Source of the DNA: Euperipatoides rowelli
Lineage: Eukaryota; Onychophora; Udeonychophora; Euonychophora; Peripatopsidae
NCBI GenBank assembly: GCA_003024985.2
Contig: PXIH01S0006695.1
Length of the DNA stretch: 15,854 bases
Reading direction: 5' to 3' (one strand)
Shown here: positions 8,989 through 15,854 of the stretch, one piece after another
Numbering within the stretch: the first letter of the stretch is position 1
Layout: the number at the start of each line of letters is the position of its first letter
The notes under the pieces: generated by a model
What the model was told of the DNA's origin: nothing
The model's database searches: none
Seen by the model: the letters and a program-made list of their open reading frames with translations, nothing else
Position numbers and translations under genes: made by a program

Positions 8989-9132
8989 AAAAGAAAAATT
9001 CGCCGAAGATTGTTGCATCCAACACAGAGAGGTCCAAGCATAGCCGTTATTGAAGTAAAGCAAGAGAATTCATCTACTGCACTAAGTTCAGCACCCCCAC
9101 CGCTACCATTACCACCACCACCTAATTGTTAA
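8989..9132 (+). CDS. 3'-terminal coding exon of an unidentified gene
   Basis: After the acceptor at 8974-8988 the segment is open in phase 0 for 47 codons and ends in TAA at 9130-9132. It is richer in G+C than its surroundings and uses balanced codons. The tail has three parts. First is a strongly basic stretch (KRKIRRRLLHPTQR), which could be a nuclear-localisation signal. Next is VIEVKQEN, in which VKQE fits the SUMO-acceptor consensus (hydrophobic-K-x-E). Last is a proline-rich end (APPPLPLPPPPNC), the kind of segment bound by SH3, WW or EVH1 domains. These features suggest a nuclear regulatory protein. RKIRRRLL is faintly reminiscent of the RKIRKLL region of MTA-family (NuRD) proteins, but that is too weak for a name. 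The rest of the gene lies upstream, mostly or wholly outside the window. Confidence 0.6.
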   Translation, partial: KRKIRRRLLHPTQRGPSIAVIEVKQENSSTALSSAPPPLPLPPPPNC

Positions 9133-9143
9133 ATACATATTTT

Positions 9144-9149
9144 AATAAA
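9144..9149 (+). terminator. Poly(A) signal AATAAA
   Basis: A canonical AATAAA lies 11 bases after the TAA of the terminal exon. A very short 3' UTR is possible. The hexamer is common in AT-rich DNA, so position is the only support. Confidence 0.4.
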
Positions 9150-9424
9150 AAACTAAAAAAACTTTACTATCAAACCTTACAATTGTCTACAATTAGTAAA
9201 AATTTGCTTATAAATCGTCAGATTTCTACAATCAAGAATGAACTTTTATGTACAACACAATTGTAATGGTGAACAAGGAAAAAAAAAAAGCTAATTATAT
9301 TGGAGAAATTTTACTTTCAGAGAGCCTAGGTTAAAAAAAGCAATGAATCTTATTTTTACACTTTGGTGAAGATGGACCACGGTGTTGTTAGACTCACATT
9401 TTTTATGCTTATTTTTTTTTCCAG
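9150..9424. other. AT-rich stretch ending in a strong acceptor-like site
   Basis: No gene is seen. The stretch ends with CTTATTTTTTTTTTCCAG, an excellent splice-acceptor sequence at 9407-9424. Confidence 0.5.
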
Positions 9425-9477
9425 AGGACCGTTTTGTCAGCGGTGATTATCTTTTAAAATCTTCTGGGAATGGGTAG
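9425..9477 (+). CDS. Candidate alternative terminal exon
   Basis: Directly after the acceptor at 9407-9424, one frame reads DRFVSGDYLLKSSGNG and then TAG (9475-9477). It starts two bases into the segment. The phase-0 frame gives only ten codons before a stop. The segment is more GC-rich and less repetitive than its flanks. It could be an alternative last exon of the gene ending at 9132, or a non-coding exon. The evidence is the acceptor plus a short frame only. Confidence 0.2.
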
Positions 9478-10570
9478 GGGATGGGAATTGATAGAGAGTT
9501 TGATGTATTTTAGATAAAAGTTTTAATTCTCGATGCAAAAATTATTTCATGTTTGAAAATCAATTCAGGGAGGCCTTCTAAAATAAATCTGATGACTTGT
9601 ACAAGTTAAGCAATAATCTGGACTTTTTAAGTAAATTTAGAAATGGAATGCAATTTGGATTATCGTGCATATTTTAGTCGGTACTTTAAAAAAAACGGGA
9701 CGATTTGCAGACTACATTCAAATTTTCACAATGCCTACCAGATCCTTGGACTCGATTATGTTAATGAAAGTATTTTTATAAACAACTAAATTACAGTGCA
9801 ATTTTACTGATATCTCAATTGACTTTTTATTAAGTTTTACAGTAATAAATGAAATGTGTATGTAAAAGAAATTATTTGATTTTAAAAATTAATATTTCTT
9901 TAATGGGCAAATGACATAAAAGCAACTTGGCCAGAAGTTGGTCTGCACCAAAGATTAAGATATCTTTTATTTTGCATTTTAAATACCAATAACTGAGTCT
10001 GAGGAAAGTAAAATTGTACCAATTTTAAAGTTTTCTTATAAGCCAATGCCATGGTAATTCAGAATGGATTTTGTACCATTTCAATTTTCTCGTGATAGTT
10101 TCTATTAACGGTACTCAGGTACTGTATTGATTTAAATTGTCTACGAGTAGGAAAACTAATAACAGGAAATTTTTTTCCCCCCGAAGAAAAACAAACTAAA
10201 TGTTGTAGTAAAAAAAAAAGTAATTGCGATCCAGGGGGGACTCCAGTATTTTTAAAATTTGTGTCTACCAAATAAATTTGCTTATTTGAGAGAAATGTTG
10301 GTTTTTAAGGCAAACTGAATCCTTTTATTTTTTTCATAACTTCATCACATGCCTTTATTAAATTTTTGTAAAAATGCTAAGGATTTCCCCCCTTATGCAC
10401 AGATTTTTATATAAATGGATATTATTTTAGGACATTTAATAATTGACTAAAGTTTTGAGTTAATATGCAGTACTTAAGATTGTATGCATTGAAAAACAAC
10501 ATAGCTCATTATGTTGCTGTTTTAATAGAAAAAGGAAAAAAAAAAAAAGCAGAAAACAGAAAAATAAAAT
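9478..10570. other. AT-rich non-coding stretch
   Basis: No supported feature is present. The 70-codon minus-strand frame at 10059-10271 spans A/T and C tracts and shows no domain. Confidence 0.55.
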
Positions 10571-10592
10571 TCTTGGTTATCTCTTCTCACAG

Positions 10593-10708
10593 CCATTGAA
10601 AGCATAAGTAGGGCTAATCAGTATTTCTTCAATCCTTTTAACAGCACAGAAAGATACCCTACCTTCATTCTATCTTGTAGATTAATAGTGTATATCAAGC
10701 TTCAATAG
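10593..10708 (+). CDS. Candidate terminal exon, unknown protein
   Basis: The acceptor TTGGTTATCTCTTCTCACAG (ending at 10592) is one of the best in the window. One frame, entered after two bases, is open for 37 codons, starts IESISRANQYFFNPFNSTER and stops at TAG 10706-10708. The other two frames stop within 20 bases. No family is recognised. An AATAAA occurs near 10855. It could be a last exon of a plus-strand gene or a chance combination of a pyrimidine tract and an open frame. Confidence 0.22.
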
Positions 10709-10949
10709 ATATTCACCAAAATACAATGTTGATTGGGAAAATTGTATAGCATTTCTCACAAAAAAAAAAAGAAGAAACGACTATGATCCACTAATGCTTT
10801 CAAAGCTTCAATTGTCAAAACAAAAACTTTACACAATGCTGTAAATTAAAAAAAATAAATAGAACAACTTATTGGAATCACACTTGTAATAAAGCCCCAT
10901 AGTTCAAGCCAATGTTTTTTTTTTTTTTAGTATTTTTTAATGCATATTT

Positions 10950-11175
10950 TCGTGGGCCAAATTAAATTGTTAATTCATTTTTGACGAAACTGACCCGTTG
11001 TTTCAAAGTCAAGCTGGCATTGTACCAACCGCGCATACATAAAATACAATAGGTGCCAATCATAGAACAATTGATAAGAGCGGTTATTTTTTTGATAGAA
11101 TATAAACAATGAAGAAATATGCTAAAAGGTCGCACTTCAAAAAGGTTGCATGCAGCCTTAGGTTTCCCATCTCTG
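10950..11175 (-). mobile_element. Decayed hAT-like MITE
   Basis: On the minus strand the segment begins CAGAGATGGGAAACCTAAGG (11175-11156) and continues with GAAGTGCGACC. This resembles the CAGxGxTGGGxAACCT termini and subterminal GTGCGRCC of hAT-superfamily elements. Near the other end TTTGGCCCACGA (about 10961-10950) resembles the start of the matching inner inverted repeat, after which the expected terminus is missing. The piece is more GC-rich than its surroundings. There is no transposase frame and no clear target duplication. Confidence 0.4.
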
Positions 11176-11183
11176 ATCTAGAA

Positions 11184-11540
11184 CTTTGGGTGCCTTTAAA
11201 TTCCCCCAAACACAAACAATAAAGTACTTGGGAAATAAATACGAACAGAAAAGGACCTCTTTTTTTTTCCTAAGGAGTCTAGATTTAAGTTGGCTGTCTG
11301 TAAAATTTGAATTAAACTGCCACGGTTATAATCCATTTTTAAATTTGCATAAACAGGCAATGTATAATTATCTACACTGTCTGCTTATTCTCTAGCTACA
11401 CCATGAAATATAAACATTTTTATTCATTCTATAAAATACTTGAAGTACAGGAATTAATATTTTCTTGACATTACCTATTTGTAAATAATAAAAAAAAAAA
11501 AGGTTGAGGTGTGGTTTTTTTTTACCCTATTGATTAATTT
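11184..11540. other. AT-rich non-coding stretch
   Basis: The open frame at 11186-11395 has no domain and crosses a T9 tract. It is considered chance. Confidence 0.5.
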
Positions 11541-11545
11541 TGAAA

Positions 11546-11590
11546 AATATATATATACAGTATATATATATATATATACACAGTATATTT
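11546..11590. repeat. (TA)n microsatellite with ACAGTA interruptions
   Basis: Two runs of alternating TA are separated by ACAG, and the second is followed by CACAGTATATTT. The tract is nearly self-complementary. Confidence 0.85.
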
Positions 11591-13181
11591 GCTTTTCCAA
11601 TGCATACAATCTTTAAACAGTAGTAATAAGGTCTATCGATTCAACTTCTGGAAAGCCCAAAACTCATAACTTAATACTGCATTGGCAAAAATTTAACTGA
11701 AATTAGTTAAAGTAACATGGATTGATGTATTGTACTAAAATATTCCAGTTTGTAATAATATTTTTGTTAAGTAATTGGCTATTCAGGAACTTTAAATGGC
11801 CAGAGGATGTAGGACTGTTAAGACATTTAAGAAGAATTGTCTTCGATTTTACTGTAAAAATAATACATTTATCCCTTATAAGTTCCATTTTCACATTTAA
11901 TATTTCAATACAGCTTATCTTGTACAAATTTATAAAAATGCTGACTTTTTTTTTAAACCAGTAACAGCAGCACAAAAAATGAATCCCCTCCCCTCCAAAA
12001 TATTGAGGATTTTTTTTTTTCAAATTCTGAATAGGTTTAATGTTGAAATTTTATGTGATGATGTATATACAGTTGCTGTACATTATACACACATTTATAA
12101 AATTGGAAATATTTTACAAAAGCTAACAACCTGGACCTAATTTTAAATATTAACTAAGGTTCCTTTAATTTATGAAAAGGATCACAAGTGATCTACCTCA
12201 AGGAAATTTTAACAGTTGAGATTGTTAAATATTTTTTTTAAAAAAATTGCAATAAAACTCATCATGAGGTTTTTTTTTCTTTTATAGAAATTTTTTAAGT
12301 TTAAAAAGCTATAAGATTTTATGACTAGCAAAAAATATTCAACATTCTCAGGCTACCTAGCAAGTTAAAAATATAAAGGAATAAAAAAAAAATTATATAG
12401 AGGTTGAAACAAAATTTTTATAAACTTCAGTTGAAAATCTAAGAAGAATGTTGTGTAAAAAAAAAAAAAAAATAATCATAAATTATGACTGTCCTGTAAA
12501 CTTACTATTCAGAGAAGGAAAAAAAATGGTAAAACTACATAGACATCAATTGTAAAGTATGGGTGAGGAAAGTTAAAGGTATATCCTTATCACCGATACT
12601 CTTCATAATTTAGAATCCTAGAGGACAAAATATAGGGATGGTATATTTAAAGAAAACAAATATTCTATGTCTTGCCTATTACATGTTCTTGTATTCCTTT
12701 TTATTAAATTTTTTTATATAAAATTGTGTAGGTTCTGTGATTCTTATTTCTCCAGCGTTGACATTAAAATATGGCCGAGATATATTTTAAATAATTTGTT
12801 ATCTTGATTTGGAAAGTAAAAATATCTGCCAAAATCTGTTATTTTTAATTTTTATTTAAAATATCAATTGGATTTATTTTGCTGTAGACCTATAACAAAA
12901 TTATTACCCATTGTGCCATTAGGGAGTCTTGTTTAAGGTCCAGACTTAGCCTGGACAGTTATCAGTTTTATTTACAGTTGTTTTTAGAGCATGGAGAAAG
13001 ATGAAATATCTATGAGTAAATTAATGTGCATGTGGTTAAAAAGTGAGCATTTCCAGGTTGGACTATAAGCATTTGGATTTCGACAACTCGTAAGTGGGCT
13101 CGCTTAAAACCAAGCAAAATATCCGCTTATGCAAATTAGGCATTTAAACAAGAATACAATATAATGGTATACATACTGTAT
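11591..13181. other. Long AT-rich non-coding stretch
   Basis: The longest open frame in the window (106 codons, minus, 11703-12023) and its 80-codon plus-strand counterpart lie here. They overlap antisense, have no recognisable domain and include homopolymer runs, so neither is called. A small hairpin GTCCAG/CTGGAC occurs near 12939-12957, and an ATGCAAAT word at 13129-13136. Confidence 0.55.
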
Positions 13182-13386
13182 TGTATATTGTAATAAAAAA
13201 GAAATGGATATGCAATACAAATATTGAACACAACTATTGTTATTTATTTAATTCATAACTAAAAGGGTTGTAGAGGGAAAAAGACATTACAGTAATCAAA
13301 CAAAGAACAAAACCAAAGCAGATGCGTTCGACAAGAGTGCTTTTGTATGTACAGGCATACTTTAATTTGTTGTGCAATATACTACA
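13182..13386 (-). repeat. 3' LTR (205 bp)
   Basis: Aligns with 14536-14671 through shared words including ACAAATATTGAAC, GAACAAAACCAAAG, GAGTGCTTTTGTAT, GCATACTTTAATTTG and TACTACA. It contains about 69 bases (about 13229-13298) that the other copy lacks. On the minus strand it begins TGTAGTATATTGC. Confidence 0.85.
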
Positions 13387-13398
13387 GCTACACCCTTG
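13387..13398 (-). promoter_or_regulatory. Decayed polypurine tract
   Basis: Minus strand CAAGGGTGTAGC lies between the integrase stop and the 3' LTR start. Gypsy-type elements carry a purine tract (plus-strand primer) at exactly this place. Here it is interrupted by pyrimidines. Confidence 0.45.
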
Positions 13399-14280
13399 TT
13401 AAAATTGGAAGCGATCCAATGGCATCCTGGTTCTTGCGGGGTAACATTGTGTTTGATAACGTATGAGTGGGTGAGGCATTGTGGGTCCTCGCTGTCATTT
13501 GTTGGTTCTGGCAAATAGTCAAAGATGTTGTATTATTTGCTTTCCTTGTCACTAGTGGCTTCGGTTGGGGTTCTGGAGTTAGGAAGGCGGGTCTAAGCTG
13601 ATTATAGCGTCTTTTAAATTCCCTACCGTCCTTGAAAGTTTATTGGGGAGAGTACCTTTTGACTTTTCCTTCTACCCACTTGGTTCTAGAAGCTTTGCTA
13701 TAGTTTTTTGATACACATCCTGTACGGCTACATATTTTTATGGGAAGAGAGTTTATTTTCTGCATCTACTTATCTTCTTCTTTCCTATGAATAATTATGA
13801 CGGTGAGACTTTTAGTGTGCAATGTGGGGTACAACTATACTGGTATAAAAAGTTATTTTCATTCAATCCATTTTCTTTTTTGAGGAATGTTTTGGCGATT
13901 TCCATAAATCGTTCGGCTTGGCCATTACTGGCCATTTTGCAAAAAATTTCAAATTCCGAAGTGAATGGGGTGCTCTGGGTATCCATATCTTGAAAAATAC
14001 TCCGGTGTATACATAATTGTTTGTGAATTAGCCCTTGTTAATATTTTTAACTCACGCCATTTCAAAAAACTAACCACTGTAATCGAGTACATTTTGTTTA
14101 GGAATGGTCCCATCACATCAGTATGGATTCTGCTCCAAGGTCCTTTTGGTCTTATCCATGGGTGAAGGTTGAGTTGGCAACTTCTACAAGTTCTGGTTAT
14201 ATTTTTGATTTCCTTATCAATGTTCAAGCCAAAAACGAACTTTCACTAAGATGAAATTTAGTTTGGCTGTGCAACTGGAA
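13399..14280 (-). pseudogene. Ty3/gypsy integrase remnant (pol 3' part)
   Basis: Several frames together carry the family order. The zinc-binding part has QLHSQTKFH, then NIDKEIKNI, and ends in CRSCQ. The catalytic core has PWSRIHTDVMGPF with the first Asp at about 14118, a VVSFLKW strand and SRYGYPEHP. After a frameshift come FTSEFEIFC and NGQAERF with the Glu. The region TPHCTLKVSPS then LFIGKK follows, with an in-frame TAA between them. The C-terminal domain KWVEGKVKRYSPQ, DGREFKRRYNQLRP lies at about 13682-13590. The tail YPARTRMPLDRFQF ends at TAA 13401-13399. The segment with the second catalytic Asp is missing between PEHP and FTSEF, and more is missing before NGQAERF. It cannot make an active enzyme. 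Confidence 0.85.
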
Positions 14281-14329
14281 ATAGATTATTGGTCCTCCTC
14301 TTTCCTCTCAATCTGAAACATTCAATCCT

Positions 14330-14473
14330 AGAGATACCTCTTCAGCTGAAGTGACGTCTCTTGGGTTCTCTGGAGCAATAAGATCACAAAATAAATTATA
14401 CGTCCGACTCCCGAGGACTGTCAATATAGTGAAAATTTTTAAGAATAACAAAAGCTGCTGTGCTTATCTTTGC
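14330..14473 (-). pseudogene. Ty3/gypsy gag (capsid) remnant
   Basis: Two minus-strand frames carry a capsid-like piece: AKISTAAFVILKNF (14473-14432), then, one frame over, LTVLGSRTYNLFCDLIAPEN followed by PRDVTSAEEV. The pattern LTVxGxxTYxLxxxLxAPxxP is the recurrent capsid core of Ty3/gypsy Gag. A frameshift near 14432 separates the two parts and a TGA follows at about 14302. No zinc knuckle or protease follows; about 30 bases further on the reading is already integrase. Confidence 0.65.
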
Positions 14474-14517
14474 CAAGAATATTTTTCCGGGTCAAAATTT
14501 TATATTTTTGACAAACT

Positions 14518-14528
14518 TGTCACCACTT
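14518..14528 (-). promoter_or_regulatory. Possible primer-binding site
   Basis: Just inside the 5' LTR the minus strand reads AAGTGGTGACA, with a TGG that could pair with a tRNA CCA end. It starts about 10 bases after the LTR end rather than immediately next to it, and no specific tRNA was matched. Confidence 0.25.
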
Positions 14529-14535
14529 TTAATTT

Positions 14536-14671
14536 TGTGTATTGTAATAGAAAAAAAATGAATACGCAGTACAAATATTGAACAAGGAACAAAACCAAAG
14601 TAGGCGTATTCGACACGAGTGCTTTTGTATCCACAAGCATACTTTAATTTGCTGTAGTGCAATGTACTACA
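14536..14671 (-). repeat. 5' LTR (136 bp)
   Basis: Direct-repeat partner of 13182-13386. It lacks the 69-base internal segment and differs at scattered positions, for example a TAG insertion in GCTGTAGTGCAATG. The minus strand starts TGTAGTACATTGC and ends TATTACAATACACA. Confidence 0.85.
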
Positions 14672-15530
14672 GTTTAGTACTATAAATTACTTGAAAATTC
14701 TAAAAATACAAATTTTGCAGAAATCAACACATTTTTCTTTTAAATTATATGTGAGAAAAATAATTGATATCTGCATTTAATTATGACACCAGAGGATGTA
14801 GAAAGAGGAAAAGAATCGACTTATTATTAAAAATATATTTTAAAATTGTTGTACAGTACATGTTCATGTCACTTTTGACAATATTTTTTTTTTATATCTG
14901 AAAAAAATAATTGTTAATTATTACTAGAGGACAAATTATAAGTAAAATGTTCAGTGGCACTGTGGTTTTAAATAACAATGACAGTCTATTATGAAAATGT
15001 CATTATTATATTAAAATGAGCAGTTTTAGAGAAAGTGTTGGGATGATATTCAATAATTTTTTTTTTTTATTTTGTAACCAGCAAATTGCTAATAATTATT
15101 TTAACGTTCAACTTGTGCGGAAGTTTACAAAGGATCCTGTTAGTAGACAAGTGTGAATCTACTGTAGTTCATTAAAATGATTAAACAGGGTATGTATTAC
15201 ACTTTCTCGTGTTGATCGCCAGTATTTCATAAATTTACATGGGGGGGGGGGCTTAAAATTTTTTTCATTTAAAATAAAATTTTAGATTACTAATTTATAC
15301 TCCATCTACAGTATAATTATCCTTTACCAATAAGTTAAAAAAAAGTCTTTAGTTATTGCTAAATAAATAAATTCAATAAAAGTTAGTGTATTTGTTGCAT
15401 ACTTATAGACACACTACCACTATACCCAGTCTAACTTTACTGTATATGAATTTTATCACAATCAATATATACACTAAAGTGCCATATCTGCGGCTACCAA
15501 AATATTTCAAAATGAAATATTGTAGAATGC
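14672..15530. other. AT-rich non-coding stretch
   Basis: No gene is seen. A G11 tract lies at 15241-15251. The plus-strand open frame at 15386-15604 begins in non-coding AT-rich DNA, crosses a palindrome and a G9 tract, and has no domain. Confidence 0.55.
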
Positions 15531-15840
15531 CGAGCAAGAGCGCATATGCGCTCATCATTCATTGGGGGGGGGATCTTGTTCGGCTCCATGGTAGTGAACT
15601 TTAGATTTACCACAATGCATTGCAAAACTGACCAGGCGCTTTTCTTTGGCTAGAATCAGAATTCCTTAAAAAGATTGTTTTTCAAAATGGCACCCTTACA
15701 TGGACATGCTTCCCAAAACTTTAGAAAATGTATCTTGAAAATGCCAATATGGCTGGCACACACACTAAAACATGACATCACACATCAATAAAGGTTGGCT
15801 GATATACAGTATGTGCCAAGTAAGAGCACCGTCTAAGTTA
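15530..15840. repeat. Repeat-like segment, superfamily unknown
   Basis: Composition shifts to less AT-rich DNA. It includes a perfect 16-base palindrome GAGCGCATATGCGCTC (15538-15553), a G9 tract (15564-15572) and CCACAATGCATTGC with its internal palindrome. There are related AAAATGGCAC and AAAATGCCAATATGGCTGG words, and ACATGACATCACACATCAAT. This mix is typical of an old dispersed repeat cut by the window edge, but both ends could not be defined. Confidence 0.3.
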
Positions 15841-15854
15841 AAACATTCACTTTT

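Larger units (their letters stand above)
13182..14671 (-). mobile_element. Internally deleted Ty3/gypsy LTR retrotransposon
   Basis: Two direct repeats (13182-13386 and 14536-14671) flank about 1.15 kb whose minus strand encodes decayed gag capsid and integrase sequence. Reading 5' to 3' on the minus strand the order is: LTR, possible primer site, gag remnant, integrase remnant, purine-rich stretch, LTR. LTRs start TGTAGTA and end in ACA. Protease, reverse transcriptase and RNase H are absent: the gag remnant runs almost directly into the integrase zinc-binding region. An intact element would be several kb, so this is a deletion derivative that decayed further through frameshifts and stops. 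No matching 4-6 bp target duplication is visible (TGTAT on the left, GTTTA on the right). Confidence 0.9.

Noticed and set aside
11703-12023. Longest open frame (106 codons, minus), with an 80-codon plus-strand frame antisense to it
   Set aside because: No domain, homopolymer ends and AT-driven composition (Ile, Lys, Asn, Leu). The overlapping antisense frame indicates chance openness.
13787-14165. Plus-strand open frames opposite the integrase
   Set aside because: They are antisense shadows of the minus-strand integrase remnant.
15386-15604. 72-codon plus-strand frame at the right end
   Set aside because: It crosses a palindrome and a G9 tract, has no domain and no supporting signals.

Overview
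The window is AT-rich animal nuclear DNA (by eye about 70% A+T) with almost no coding sequence. Long A/T tracts, GGCCTA-type words, an extreme abundance of TACTGTA/TACAGTA, spliceosomal splice sites and several classes of degraded transposons fit a marine invertebrate. The GGCCTA words and minisatellite style would suit an echinoderm or related deuterostome, but that is a guess. Nothing looks bacterial, viral or organellar. I found no tRNA, rRNA or CRISPR array.

Layout. Bases 1-780 hold a MITE-like repeat with inverted ends (251-437), a 22-bp tandem repeat (513-578) and a GATA-like microsatellite containing a perfect 41-nt palindrome (681-721). Bases 780-5190 are AT-rich non-coding DNA with a CTCF-like word (1571-1584) and two weak candidate internal exons, one per strand (2325-2420 minus, 2529-2655 plus). 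Bases 5197-5782 are a MITE-like element with nearly perfect inverted repeats. Bases 6013-8154 may be a hAT-like non-autonomous element; it contains two patches of an AAGGCC-type minisatellite and a compact, highly structured GC-rich island (7821-7982).

The best-supported host coding feature is a plus-strand 3'-terminal exon at 8989-9132. It has a good splice acceptor, a 47-codon tail, a stop and a poly(A) signal just downstream. It encodes a basic segment, a SUMO-like motif and a proline-rich C terminus, so the rest of this gene lies upstream, probably outside the window. Weaker acceptor-led open segments follow at 9425 and 10593.

A hAT-like remnant lies at 10950-11175. The clearest mobile element is at 13182-14671 on the minus strand: a decayed, internally deleted Ty3/gypsy LTR retrotransposon with two direct LTRs, a gag capsid remnant joined to an integrase remnant, and no protease, reverse transcriptase or RNase H. 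The right end (15530-15854) looks repeat-derived.

The genes do not form a pathway, and I did not find a convincing new biological system. The most interesting items are the structured GC island, the deleted gypsy element and the TACTGTA excess.
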